Assembly: GCF_963576675.1 (NCBI RefSeq) | Contig: NC_088916.1 | Coordinates: forward strand, 5,905,001-5,969,000 | Direction of reading: 5' to 3' | DNA from: Euphorbia lathyris | Lineage: Eukaryota > Streptophyta > Magnoliopsida > Malpighiales > Euphorbiaceae | Length of the DNA stretch: 64,000 nt | The notes under the pieces: model-generated | What the model was told of the DNA's origin: nothing | What the model saw: the letters and a program-made list of their open reading frames with translations, nothing else | Database searches by the model: none | Part shown: in pieces, positions 32,174 to 43,894 of the stretch | Position numbering within the stretch: position 1 is the stretch's first letter | How the letters are laid out: each line of letters opens with the position of its first letter | Program-made: the position numbers and the translations under genes

Positions 32174-34245
32174 TACAGGAGGTCTACAAGCTGCTGAAAG
32201 GGAAAGGCCAGCAATCAACAGATTTTTCTGCTTTTGCTGGGGTGTCTGGTAATGTGCTCACTTCACCTCAATTTTTTAATAAAGATTCAACATATTGGAT
32301 ATTAGATAGTGGAGCTACAAGTCACATGTGCTCTCAACTATCTTTATTCCATACATACAAAAAACTCAATAATAAAAAAACAGTAGCGATGCCAGATGGA
32401 AACACACGCTTTGTGGAAAATGTAGGAGAAGTTGCATTATCCCAGAATTTTCAGCTGTGAGGAGTTTTACATATACCAGCGTTTAAATACAATTTATTAT
32501 CCATAGGACAATTACTTAAGCAAGAAAGAATTGTTGTGATATTCTATTGCAATTACTGTTATTTGCAGGACCTGGATACATGTAAAATAGTAGCAGTTGG
32601 ATGGGCATCTGAAGGGCTGTATAAACTGGACAGCAGATCCTTTTCACCTTCAACATTACAGCAACATATTATCAAAGATAATAGCACTATTTTTTCAAGC
32701 TTTTCATCAACTTCAGCAAATAAAGGACCTGATGTTTGGCACCTGAGACTAGGACATGTCTCTGACGAGGTGATCAATCATATTCCAAATGTGTGTATTT
32801 CTGAAAGTAGCATTGTTTGTGATGTGTGTCCCAAGGCTAAACAACACCGTTTACCTTTCTCAAGTAGTTCAATTTCTACTACACAAAAGTTGCAGTTATT
32901 ACATTTAGATGTATGGGGACCATATAGAATTTCTTCCAAAACTGGAGCAAATTACTTTCTTAGTGTAGTAGATGATTTTACAAGAGCAACTTGGGTGATT
33001 TTACTTCAACAGAAAACACAAGTTCCTAATGCTATAGATGTTTTGATCAATACAATTGAGAAACAATTTGATACACAGGTCAAAATGGTGCGCAGTGATA
33101 ATGGAACTGAGTTTATAAACTCGCAATGTAAAGATTTGTTTCAAAAAAGAGGAATCATTCATCAAAGATCGTGTGTCTATACCCCACAACAGAACGGGGT
33201 TGTTGAACGAAAACACAGACAACTTTTAAATATTGCAAGAGCTTGTTTATTTCAAGCCTCTTTGACTACTGATTTTTGGGGTGAAGCTATACTCTTAGCA
33301 GCTATGATTGTGAACGTACTTCCTGTGAAACAAATAAAATGGAAGACACCTTTTGAATTGTTACATGCACATGTACCAAATTATACTAATTTTCATCCCA
33401 TGGGTTGTTTGTGTTATTATACTGATACTATCCCTCATAGGGACAAATTCTCACCTCGAGCCCATAAAGCAATTTACATGGGATTTTCTTGTGGTCAAAA
33501 GGGCCATAAAGTATTGAATCTTGAGACTAATCAACTCCATACAAGCAGAGATGTCATATTCAAGGAAAATATATTTCCTTTGTCCAAGAATACTTTTAGT
33601 CAAGTGGGACCACATGTCTCAAGTGGTGTTAATGCACATCATGGTGAGCCATTTGAGGTGGAAAAGCAAAATGGGATAAATAATTTCACTCATAAAGAGA
33701 ATGGAGTGGTTGAAAATGGAGTTGAAAATGGGTCACATGAAATTAATAATGACAAAAATAGTAACATTGATACTTGTGGAAGAGAAGCACATGGGACTAA
33801 CAACAATATTAATGATGTATCTGCAAAAGAATCTTGCATTGGGACAGGTACACAACAAAGAAGGACATCTGGTAGACTTGTGACTCAGCCCACATGGATG
33901 AAAGACTTTGTATGTCATACAAAGACTACAGAAAATAAAACAAATATCCTATCTGTACCTGAGTTAACTCATTTTTCCTCTGATCATTTGAATTTTGTTC
34001 TTAATGTTTCTCTTGAGAAGGAGCCAAAATCATATGCAGAAGCTTGCAAAGATCAGAGATGGGTAGAACGATGCACAAAGAGCTTGAAGCGCTTGATCAA
34101 AATGAAACTTGGTTTTTTGCTAATCTCCCTCCAGATAAAAAATGCATCGACTCAAGATGGATATTCAAGACAAAGTATCAACAGAACGGACAAATTGACC
34201 GGTTCAAAGCTCGATTGGTGGCAAAAGGATACAATCAAACTCTAG
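32161..34245 (+). pseudogene. Copia protease-integrase, one stop
   Basis: The frame has the protease WILDSGATSHMC, a TGA at 32458-32460, then GVLHIPAFKYNLLSIGQ in the same frame. The integrase zinc module is present (HLRLGHV ... CDVCPKAK). The core is LLHLDVWGP, VRSDNGTEF and QQNGVVERKHR, so the DDE residues are intact, unlike in the reversed copia at 14463-15944. A one-base deletion at about 34056-34064 throws the end out of frame with RT. Confidence 0.9.
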
Positions 34246-35609
34246 GCGTGGATTACCATGAGTCGTTCAGACCGGTTGCAAAGAACGTCACTGTGCGAGT
34301 ATTGTTAGCTGTTGCTGTGGCAAAAAATTGGCCTTTACATCAAATCGACGTTAACAATGCGTATCTCCATGGTTTTTTGGAACAAGATTTGTACCTGACT
34401 CCACCTCCAGGTTACCAAAAATGTCCAAAAGGGAAGGTATGCAAACTCGTAAAGTCGTTATACGGTCTCAAACAAGCCGGAAGGCAATGGCATAAAGAAG
34501 TTTCCAGCAAATTGGTTGAGTTCGGGTTCAAACGATCTTATCATGACCATTGTCTGTTCTCTAAACTCAACGATGATGGAGTTTCAGTGTTTCTGCTCAT
34601 TTATGTCGACGACATATTAATCACAAGCTCTAAAGAGATCCACATTGTAAGTGTAAAAAAATATCTCAATGATTTTTTTACAATTAAGGATTTAGGAGCG
34701 GTCAAATACTTTCTCGGAATTGAAGTGGCTCGTTCAGAATCAGGTACTTTATTATCTCAAACCAAGTATATATCTGATATCCTGAGTGATGCCGGAATGG
34801 AGAATGCAGTATCGGTTACGAGTCCTATGTCTCATGGTTTAGTTCTCACTGATCCAGGAGAATTATTAACCAATCCTGAAATATATAAAAGAATAGTCGG
34901 TCGGTTGTTATATTTGGGTTTTACCAGACCGGACATCACTTTTGCTAGCCATCAACTAAGCCAATTTATGCAAAAACCAGCAAAACATCATTTGCAGGCA
35001 GCAATACATGTGTTGAAATACTTAAAAGGGACTATTGATTATGGTCTTTTTTATCCTGTTCAAGCTGATGACCAGTTGAACATTACAGCTTATTGCGATG
35101 CGGATTGGGGTACATGTAAATCCACTCGGAGGTCACTGACGGGATATTGTGTTTTTCTTGGAAATTCTCTCATCTCTTGGAAAACAAAAAAACAGAATGT
35201 GGTGAGTAGGTCATCGGCAGAGGCCGAATATAGAAGCATGGCACAAACGGCGTGCGAGGTGAAATGGGTTAATTACCTTCTTGAAGAATTCGGAATTTAT
35301 AGCAAACAACCAATTCCGTTGTACTGTGACAATGAAGCAGCCATAGCCATTGCAAAGGACCCTGTTTTCCATGAAAAGATCAAGCATGTAGAGATTGACA
35401 TTCATGTGGTAAGAGATCATATTTCAGCTGGTTTTATCAAAACACCACACATATATTCCCGAAATCAACTTGCGGATATATTTACGAAGCCTTTGAGTCA
35501 TAGTCTGATGTTACCTTCAATCGTGAAAATGGGAGTCATAAGAACAAAGCCTCAAACTTCAGCTTGTGGGGGGGCTGTAAAAGATATTAAGTTACAAGCT
35601 GAAGTGTAG
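34044..35609 (+). pseudogene. Copia reverse transcriptase and RNase H, intact domain
   Basis: The 521-codon frame starts after the shift (MHKELEALDQNETW). It holds SRWIFKTKYQQNGQIDRFKA, VDVN-type region HQIDVNNAYLHG, SLYGLKQAGRQW, the catalytic YVDDILITSS, then RNase H (AYCDADWGTC, SSAEAEYRSMA, LYCDNEAAI) and ADIFTKPL. It reads about 34 bases into the 3' LTR before stopping, so the last 11 codons are LTR-encoded. All catalytic residues visible are intact. Confidence 0.9.
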
Positions 35610-35807
35610 ATTTGAGGATATGCCAGCTGGCAAATCTGTTAGACTTTATACTGAGTAGTTACCATATTTTACGGTTGATGAATAAGGCATGTTCACTTTA
35701 CTTTACCTTTACCTTTTGTATATATAGACTTTTTCTGTGTTATGTAAAAGGTAAGAGAGTATGAAATGCAATTACCAAATTCTTCTTCCTCTCCATTTGT
35801 TTTAATA
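35576..35807 (+). repeat. 3' LTR of the young copia element
   Basis: The 232-bp LTR is nearly identical to the 5' copy and preceded by the polypurine tract. The TSD CTATT follows. Confidence 0.95.
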
Positions 35808-35812
35808 CTATT

Positions 35813-36294
35813 ACTCATAATCTGTATATACAAAAGAGTTTAATTTTGATGCTAGCCAAGAAGAAAATAAAAATAACATCTTCGATGTGAATTCACTAGT
35901 TTGATCTCCATTCCCTAAATATCTAAAATTGGAAGTTGGGTATATAGGGAGTTCAAAAATAAATTATGCAAATGTCAATTATGCTAAATAAGCACAATAT
36001 ATATATTAAATAAAACTAATCATAATGACAATGGAAATTCCCAGCAGCACAAAAAAAAAAAAAAAACAAGTGGAGCATTGGTAGATTAAAGTAAAATGGC
36101 ATGGATTTGAGCACAAATTAGGGTAGGAAATCTATTACAAGTTCAAATTCAACATCATATGCAGGGGCATAGACATTAGGCCCCCGGCCCTCCGACCGCT
36201 GGAACCATCTTGACTTTGGGTAGTTTTGGCCCTATCTATCTTAAAAAAATATTTCGGGGTATTGAATTAGTCTTCTAAGATGGCCCATTAAATG
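35813..36294. other. AT-rich flank and left part of a repeat element
   Basis: No gene is seen. A poly(A) run lies at about 36051-36067. From 36163 the sequence gcaggggcatagac, then aggcccccggccctcc, has the look of a DNA-transposon end. Confidence 0.4.
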
Positions 36295-36735
36295 TTAGGC
36301 TTGTCCAAAATTCAAAATTTTAATATTTTGGACCTATTAAGTACTCCCTAAATCCAAATTTCTAATCTTTTTGGACCTATTAGGTTTATCTAAATCCAAA
36401 TTTTTAATTTTTTTTGACCTGTTAGGTCTCCCTGAATCTAAATTTATAATTTTTTTGGGCCTATTAGGTTTATCTAAATCTAAATTTCTAATTTTTTTTA
36501 CCTGTTAGGTCTCCTAAATCTAAATTTCTAATTTTTTGGGCCTATTAGGTTTATCTCAATCCAAATTTCTAAATTTTTTTTGGCTTTTTAGGTCTCCCTA
36601 AATCTAAATTTCTAATTTTTTGGCATGTTAGGCCCTCCTTAAATCCAAATTATTAATTTTTTTTTTTGCCGAGTAGGCCCTCTCAAATCAAAATTTTTAA
36701 TTTTTTTACCTGTTCGGCGCCCCCTAAATCCATTT
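36295..36735. repeat. Tandem array of about ten degenerate ~45-bp units
   Basis: Each unit reads roughly (a)cctattaggt-(t/c)-tatctaaatc then aaatttctaattttttt-gg. Ten or so copies follow each other. The same unit recurs in fewer copies at about 39150-39310, with the same downstream sequence (ggttatt/ttaccactca-attataacac), so both belong to one repeat family. Confidence 0.85.
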
Positions 36736-37531
36736 TTTTTCTAAATATTAAGAATCTTAAGCGAAATCTAGTTTAATCTTGAGAAATTGTACACTAATAC
36801 TTTAAAATTGGTTATTGACCACTTCAATTATAACACATATATACAAAAAAAAAAAAAAAAATTAGGCGAACGCACGTGTAAAATCGGTCCCCAACCGAGT
36901 AATCATGTATTCGCGACTGGCTACCATACAGGTAAAAACCAAATACTGCCTCAGGTAGAATCTGAAACAACTACAACCATTATCAGGCATATGGGAAGGA
37001 CACTATACATCAACAGCAGAACACACAGTCAAAAATCTATAACAAGCATATATGGACAGGCAGACTCTAGTCGAAAATTTGGAGAGTAGGATTTACTATT
37101 TACATCAAGGCAGGGGCGAGCCAGCCTAGGGCTCGGGGATCCCAGCCCCCTTGGCCACTGGCTCCACCCTTGAGTATAGGTTGTTTCGCTCCTTGTAGTC
37201 CCCTTAATATTAATTTATAGACATGTTATGTAGGATTGTTTCAATATCTTAATTAAAGTAGACGGGATGGTTAAGATGCATGTTCTAATTCAAGTTGTCT
37301 TGAGTTTAATTTTCATCAATTTCATTTTAATATTTTTTATTTATTTATTTGGACTTTATTTTCAATAATTATAGAATTATGCTATTATTAATTAATTTAA
37401 ATAGATATTTGTTTTCGTAACACTTTTGAATTCGTTTTTATTATGTGTTTATTATTAAAAAAAAAGCCTAATACTCTTGTTTTCCTAACACTTTTGAATT
37501 CGTTTTTATTATGTGTTTATTATTAAAAAAA
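36736..37531. other. Repeat-derived DNA, no gene
   Basis: A poly(A) run lies near 36845-36860. A block at 37112-37180 (gcaggggcgagcc ... ggctccacccttg) has the mirrored GC-rich style of a DNA-transposon terminus. A short direct duplication (ttttgaattcgtttttatta) is present at about 37424 and 37491. Confidence 0.4.
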
Positions 37532-38475
37532 GGCCTAATACTCCTCCAGCCCCTTAACTTGTCCAAATTGGTCATTTTACCCCCTCAACTTATCGAATAT
37601 TCTATTTACCCTCTTAACTCCATAAAGTGGTATTTCTCACCCCCTCAACTTGTCCATTTATCCCCCCAACTCATAGAATATCCTATTTACCCCTTTAACT
37701 CCATAAAAGTGGTATTTCTCACCCCATCAACTTGTCCATTTACCCCTCCCCAACTCATAGAATGTCCTATTTACCCCCTTAACTCCATAAAAGTGGTATT
37801 TCTCACCCTTCGCAATCCTTCATCGAGGCCTAAATTGATACATTTTTTAAACGTTAATCCTATATTGGTGCCATTTTGCACGTGGAACCTAAATTGATAC
37901 TTCCCCAAAATCATAGGCATATTTTGGTACCTTTTCCCTACATATAATGTCTTTAACTTGTTTATATTAATGTTCTTGTTTTTTTATCAAAAAAAAAATG
38001 TTGTTGTTATCTGTATCTTTTATTCATTCTTTCTCTGTTCAACTTTTTTTGCTAGTTAAATTTTGATTATCTAATTATTGTAATACAATATTATTATAAT
38101 AAACACATGAACGATCAATATAATTATCAAATTAAAACAAAATAAAAAGTTGATATTAAAAATATATATTTTCAAACTCATTTGAGTAATTGCTATTAAT
38201 TTTGCACTATAAATGGGTAAGAAATACCACTTTAATGGAGTTAAGGGGGTAAATATGATCATAAAGGATGAGAAATGCCAATTTTATGGAGTTAAGGGGG
38301 TAAATAGGACATTCCATGAGTTGAGGAGGGGTAAAATGACTAATTTGGACAAGTTAAGGGGGTGGGAATACCATTTCTATGGAGTTAAGGGGGTAAATAG
38401 GACATTCGATGAGTTGGAGGAGTAAAATGACCAATTTGAACAAGTTAAAGGGGCTGGATGAGCATTAGGCCTAAA
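37532..38475. mobile_element. Large foldback (palindromic) element with internal tandem units
   Basis: The left arm starts aggcctaatactcctccagc and the right arm ends with its complement (gctggatgagcattaggcct). Each arm holds several tandem copies of a roughly 75-bp unit with cttaactccataaa-gtggtatttctcacc and tcaacttgtccattt, in opposite orientations. The arms are about 280 bp with an AT-rich loop at about 37830-38215. No transposase is present. It fits the long-TIR, Mutator-like or foldback MITE class. Confidence 0.85.
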
Positions 38476-39475
38476 AAAAGTTAATTTTATGTTGGACACT
38501 TAACGAACACACCAAAAGGACGGTGTTTTAATGCGCTGGAGGCTAAAGACTTTAAAAATTACTCTAACCCGCACGACTAAAATTATTCTCCAAGTATAAA
38601 TTCCTGGCTCCGCCAGTGTATCAAGGCATTGCAGAATGGCACAAAAATATGTTGGAGTTGCACCGATGATTGATGCGCCGGACATTGAAGAAGAATTTAC
38701 ATTTGGTCGAACTTAATTATGGTGCAATAACCAAGCTTCTTATAATGTTGTATGTGTAAGATTCACAGCTCTATTGATTCTATCAAGAAGACCATTAGCT
38801 TTCCTCTTGGCTCTTGAAGTACCATCTCTAGCTAGTTTTGAAATTGTTCCGTACTACTGTTCTTTGGTCCGGTCATTCAAACTAGTGGCGGGAGGGGCCT
38901 GAGAGGGGTCGGCCCTTCCGGCCTCCAGAACCACCATGACCAGAAGTAGTTTCGGCCCCATGTTTCCATAAAATTTAAGGATTAGGATACTAAATTGGTG
39001 ATTTGATTAAACTTTGATTAGGTATTTGATAAATTGGACATTTGACCTAAAACTTTGACTGAGTATTTGATGAATTGGCCTGACCAGTGGCCGTTCCGCC
39101 CCCTTGTCTCCAAAAAATATTAATAGCGTGCTAGTTTTGCACCCCCAAGATACCCCGAGAAGTGTTAAGCCCTTTCTAAATCTAAATTTCTATTTTTGTT
39201 TTTTTGTCTGTTAGATCCCCATAAGCCCAAATTCCTATTTTTTTTTCACTTGTTAGGCCCTCTAAAGCCAAATTTTTTTATTGAACACAATTTTTTTTAG
39301 ATGTTAAAAATCTAACTTAATTTTGAGAAGTTTAACATTCATACTTAAAATTGGTTCTTTACCACTCAGATTATAACACGTATATATACCAAAAAAAAAT
39401 TTGAGCAAGTTAAATTTAGCCAATTTTTTTATTTTTTTATACAAGCACTTACAAAATTGACCCAACAGACCAATC
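38476..39475. other. Repeat-derived DNA with a second copy of the ~45-bp unit family
   Basis: GC-richer blocks at 38885-38960 (ggcgggaggggcctgagagg) and 39060-39120 resemble transposon termini. At about 39150-39310 units related to those at 36295-36735 recur. No gene is recognised. Confidence 0.45.
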
Positions 39476-39790
39476 CTATATTGGCAGCTTATTCAAATAG
39501 AGAGTATGGAGAACCCCTGTACAATTTTCTTTGTTCCTTCCACAATTGTTTTCCCTGATAATTCGAAGCAAGCACAGAACCGCTCCGAGATCTCCCATAT
39601 CTTCAATAGCCCTCTGGTGACTCGAAAGAACGAGCAAGAATAGCCAATAACTTATCCACAAGAACACCATTCATAATCTTTTTCAGAATCACCTTCACTG
39701 CTCTGGCTTTGACTTCATGAACAAAGCATAGGGCAAATATTGCGGAAACAAGGTCTTTCATAGCTAAAGGATGTCCTTCTTCCAGAAGAT

Positions 39791-40220
39791 GTTGGACTTG
39801 GCCAATTTTTAATTTATGAAAATAAGTCCATGCCTTTGTGTTTTAGGATGGAAAGTATCTCACATTGCTTTTAAAGCACTTGGTGGAGATACTTGTTAAT
39901 TGAGGTCCTCACACACTTGGGGTGTACCCATTTTTGTGAAAAGCTGAGGACCTACCTCTTACTACATTAATTCATTCATTTATTTTTTCGATTCTGAGCA
40001 AACTGAGCAAATTACTGAGTGTAGACAGGAAAGGATTTTGTATGGTTGCAATACAAAATCGTATTACAGAGGGGGCTGTTTATCCTGGAGGCGACCGGAA
40101 ATTACACTGCTTGCCATTTTCCAACAGTTCCGCGAACGTTTTAAAGAAAGCGACATTGTCCACGACTCTGCCCATTTCTTTTTGTTCGGTCTTTTCCGAT
40201 TTTACCAATTCCAGTTCCAA
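39791..40220. mobile_element. 430-bp insertion in the PUB pseudogene with 8-bp TSD
   Basis: CAGAAGAT is duplicated at 39783-39790 and 40221-40228. Removing the insert and one copy rebuilds the uninterrupted LMDLLEEGHP reading of the ARM repeat. The ends GTTGGACTTGG and CCAGTTCCAA are weakly inverted. The 8-bp duplication points to a hAT-type element. A short minus-strand frame inside (MGRVVDNVAFFKTFAELLEN) looks protein-like but is not identified. Confidence 0.7.
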
Positions 40221-40400
40221 CAGAAGATCCATAAGTGGTTTTAGAGGACCTGCTTTGCCAATAAGAACTTTGTTGGAATCAAGAGCATATAATGTAAAAA
40301 CCGCTGCAGCTGCATTGCTCCCAGTCTCAATGGTTCCCCACCTTAATGCTTCCATAAGAAGAGGAATTACCTTTGTTATGGGTCCCGCCCATATTTAAGG

Positions 40401-41048
40401 TCCATTTAATATTAATTTTGGCTTCTTAGAGAAGCTAAGTTAATATGTATTTAAGTGTATGAGTTGTCATTTATTGAGACAAGGGAAGGAAGAAGAAAAG
40501 ACACACACAAAAGAGATTTTCGGATTTGACCTTTCTCTCTTTAGGTCAGTTCACGTTTTTATCGATTAACGGAGATTGAACCGTCGGATCGTCACGATTT
40601 TTGGACAGGAGCTTCTAGACATATGGTTCCTTGTTCTCACCGTTGGGATTATCGTTCGGAGGTCGGGAAGGTCTGTTCGGAGTTGGGGCAGATTGTAGAT
40701 TGATTTCTTCTCTTTCTTGGTATTTGTCTACTTCTTGAAATCTCTTATTGTTTCATGATTGTTGGTGGGTTATAAACCTTTTGTAAGACTTTGTTGGGTT
40801 TGTTTTGCCCTCAATTTTATCATAATAAGAGAAGTAGGGTGGACTCCTCAAACGTCCCGTGGTTTTTACTCTTCACACCGAAGAGGTTTTCCACGTATAA
40901 ATCTTGTGTTGTTGATTGTGGTTTTGGATTTCCATTCTTGTGGTTATAGTTGCTATTTTGATTTGGACTTGGGTTGTGCTTTGGTTGATTGTTTGTTAGA
41001 TTGATCCTTGTGGTGATGTTCTCGACCTTAAGCGTTGTAGCTTCATTA
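40401..41048 (+). mobile_element. Probable LTR-like insertion in the PUB pseudogene
   Basis: The block replaces the middle of the PUB exon and looks like R-U5 sequence of a plant LTR: accgtcggatcgtcacgat, gtagggtggactcctcaaac and ttttccacgtataaatcttg are typical phrases. No partner LTR, primer site or TSD was found, so a solo or truncated LTR is only a suggestion. Confidence 0.4.
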
Positions 41049-41139
41049 CTCCTAGTCTTTCAGCCATTTCTGAAAAAATGGTCTATCATAAGTCTGCACA
41101 AATTGAGACAATAAAATTAAACATTTCAATTCTAAAGAG

Positions 41140-42058
41140 CATGGGAGGCTACAGGAGGAGGTCGCATAGGCGGCCGCCTCGGCCCTCCCATGATGGCCTC
41201 CCATAAAAAAAAATTTAATTTTTTTTTTATAAAATTCAAAATTAATTTCAATTATAATAAAATAATACAAATTGTCTAATTTTTTTTGTTAGTCATCGTC
41301 TTTTAACAACAATAGCATAATAATGGGCTATAAATTTCGCTACATGGTTATTGAGGAAAGCAAATTCAGCACCTGCTTACATAATACTATGATTTTAAAG
41401 CCAAGATTCACCTGATAATACTACTTCAATGTCATTAACGGAGAATGAGTTTTTTTCGGTAACAAAAAAGCCTTATTGGATGATCAGAATGGTAGAGATA
41501 GCCAGAACATAAAATTACACATTCAACAAAAAATTATCTTTCATTAACGATGCTTGAAATTTGATTCTTTTGTACAAAAGGTTAGATCAATATTCACCTA
41601 ATAACCATAAGGATGAATTTGTAATTATATATCAATTAATTGTTTCGTTATTTGCAAATTGCCAAAAAGTTTTATCTGCAATGTTCTTTTTGTTAAGTAA
41701 AAAATTAATTATATTCCATATATATTAGATTTAAATTTGTAAAAAAAAATGGAATATGGAAGCTGCTAAAAGCTAGGAGTGCGACCGCCTAGTGGCTCGC
41801 CAAAAGGGAACCAAATTGTTTTTTTTACTATCTATATACATATATGGTAAAAAAAATATATTTAATAGTCATTAATATCTAAGAAATGATCAAATAATAT
41901 GATATTTTAGGTCTAAAATAGGTATAAAAATATATTTTAAACTCTTAAGTACATTTTTTTTATTAAGAGCTTCTTATCTTTTTTTTTTTCGTCTAGGTCT
42001 CATAAAAATGTTAAGATCGGCCTTGTCTAGGGCCTCTGAACTACTGAAGCCCGCCCTG
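41140..42058. mobile_element. Non-autonomous hAT element in the PUB intron
   Basis: The terminal inverted repeats CATGGGAGGCTACAGGAG and, from the right end reversed, CAGGGCGGGCTTCAGTAG are flanked by CTAAAGAG (41132-41139) and CTATAGAG (42059-42066), an 8-bp TSD with one change. Length is 919 bp, and style and size match the element at 56518-57442. No transposase. Confidence 0.75.
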
Positions 42059-42066
42059 CTATAGAG

Positions 42067-42724
42067 TAAAATAACAACAGAAGTTCAGATGAAGCAATAG
42101 GAAAATCAGCCAAGGAAAGACAGTAATCAAAGAATATATTTTTGCAGCACCTATTCTCTGCAAGAATGATGGAGATTCTTTCATATGTGTTATTGATATT
42201 CAATTTCCTGTCTCCATCCCCGAATTAGAAATGAGGAAAATTAGGCTACCATTCGGATTTAAGTTTTCAATTTTTTTACTTTTTTCTTGTAAAACATTAA
42301 TTTATAGTATATAATTTTTTTTAAAGTCATAAACTACTATTTCAGGGACATATGAAATCATAAACTACTGGACATAGAAAATTAACTAAACAATTATAAA
42401 CAAAGATTTAAAGCATAAAATAAAAACAAGTCCAAAATAAATTCATAATATATATATATATATATTATGAATTTATTTTTTCTATATTCCGGTATTTAGT
42501 CGGTGATCTCCATTAGGGATATTCGGGGACGGGGATGGGGACGGGAACGGGGATGGAAACTTATAACCATCTCCGCCCCGGCACAGACTGTCGAGGACAA
42601 TATACAAATCATCCCCGCTCCATGGGGATCCCAAATGGATGGAGACTCTACAACTAATTGACAACCCTAATGAATAGTACTTTGGTATCACCAGATTTCA
42701 ATGCTAATAAATTCTTGGGATGCG
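42067..42724. other. Intergenic, with a GGGACGGGGATGGGGA repeat patch
   Basis: A G-rich patch at 42524-42556 (ggggacggggatggggac) and inverted CATTAGGG / CCCTAATG words about 150 bp apart (42512 and 42664) suggest a small degraded MITE. A (TA)n run lies at 42450-42466. No gene. Confidence 0.35.
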
Positions 42725-43515
42725 CTGCAAAAATGCCTCTAATGTTGCAGTCAAGAGTAATAATACTCATAACCTTAAAAAATGGTACAATTAAGACCCA
42801 ACGTTCACAATTTGGTGCAATTCTACCCAAACTAACAGAACTCTATGAACTGTTCGGTTTCCACCCAGGTGGTTTAAATCTGCTAAATGTCAGGGAAGAA
42901 TCCCAAATCTAAGTTTTCAAATCCCTCCTCCAAATCTATAATTGCTTTCGAAAAATCCCTCCCCCATATCTCTTAATCCAAAAAACTTATAAACGGCAAA
43001 ATCAGTATACTACCCATATTAACTGACTCTTCTCTTTTACCCCTCAGCAGGATTTTGCCATTTTTTTCATCATTCTAGTTTCCGTCCTAGCCAGTTTCTT
43101 ACTTCTTGTCAGCGATTACATGAAAGGAATCACAGCAGAATAAGAAAAAAAATGGAGTAAAATGAATGATTTGGGTGTTCTTAGATTTTTTGGATGAAGA
43201 GAATGGGGTGAGAGTTTTTTTTTTTTTTTTGATAAAGAATGGGGTGAGAGTTTTGAATATGTAGATTTGGTAAGAAATCTGTGCATTTTCCCACGATGAA
43301 GAAGAATACGAGGTGACAATACATTTAGCTGATTTTTCATTGACCAGCAGATATGCAGATTAAATATGAACAAAAAATTGTAATAGTTAAAGAAAATCTG
43401 TTAGTTTGTCTAAAATTGAACCAAATTGTGAAGGTTAGGTCCTTAAGGACATTATTGTTCTTGTTGAGTAACGTTAGGAGTATTTTTGTTAGGAGTATTT
43501 TTATACCTTATCGCT
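42725..43515. mobile_element. Foldback element of the contains-AACGTT/AATTTTACC family, diverged
   Basis: The left arm aaaaatgcctctaatgttgc ... acgttcacaatttggt-caatt and the right arm aattgaaccaaattgtgaag ... aacgttaggagtatttttg are reverse complements. The loop (42870-43380) is unrelated AT-rich sequence with a T-run. No coding region. Confidence 0.65.
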
Positions 43516-43894
43516 AAATTCTTAAACCAAACACTCGCCAAATCCCACAAAACTATTTAAAGCCAATATTGCAAAACAAGAAAAATCTGAAATTCTCTCT
43601 CCCATTCTCTGTTAATTTGCAATCCATCTTTTTATGAAGATTCAAATAAACAAATTCTGAATTACATCTCCCATATTTACTCAACATCATTCTCCATTCC
43701 AAAGTCCAATTCAAATTGGATTAAGCAATATCCCTTTCAAGTGAAACAACAAACAACTGGCTTTATCCACTTGACGTGGCGTCCATTTGCTTAACCTCGA
43801 GAACATTAAATCAGTAATAGTATGAGCAACACTAATGTCATCGGTACGTCTAGGGATAGGCCCTGTCATAAGCGGGCGACTTGATTCCTTTATA
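43516..43894. other. No clear feature
   Basis: AT-rich sequence leads into the gypsy relic. A minus-strand frame with RPLMTGPIPRRTDDISVAHT is present but not recognised. Confidence 0.3.

Larger units (their letters stand above)
31208..35807 (+). mobile_element. Young Ty1/copia retrotransposon
   Basis: The short LTRs at 31208-31440 and 35576-35807 are flanked by CTATT duplications (31203-31207 and 35808-35812). Order is gag, protease, integrase, RT, RNase H. The two LTRs show only two indels (one T, and a CA pair) and no substitutions, so insertion is very recent. Despite this the coding part has two in-frame stops, a frameshift and a gag deletion. The primer binding site is tRNA-Met-like; the polypurine tract is TGTGGGGGGGC. 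Confidence 0.95.
39476..41110 (-). pseudogene. U-box/ARM-repeat E3 ubiquitin ligase pseudogene (PUB9-like)
   Basis: Minus-strand pieces match plant U-box proteins in order. At 41110-41050 an intron acceptor (tttgtgcag) precedes TYDRPFFQKWLK, the U-box exon-2 start, and then a stop. At 40390-40229 ARM repeats read SNAAAAVFTLYALDSNKVLI and GKAGPLKPLMDLL. At 39782-39476 they continue with EEGHPLAMKDLVSAIF, KVILKKIMNGVLVDKLLAIL and, after a frameshift, SSHQRAIEDMGDLGAV and RNKENCTGVLHTLY. The N-terminal domain, the first U-box exon and about 120 residues between the U-box and ARM parts are missing. The last stretch of ARM is truncated. In intact relatives the protein transfers ubiquitin and binds targets through ARM. 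Insertions at 39791-40220 and 40401-41048 further break it. Confidence 0.85.

Noticed and set aside
39476..41110. An expressed U-box gene with unusual introns.
   Set aside because: The U-box exon stops after KWLKD, about 120 residues are missing and the ARM part has a frameshift; splicing cannot repair this.
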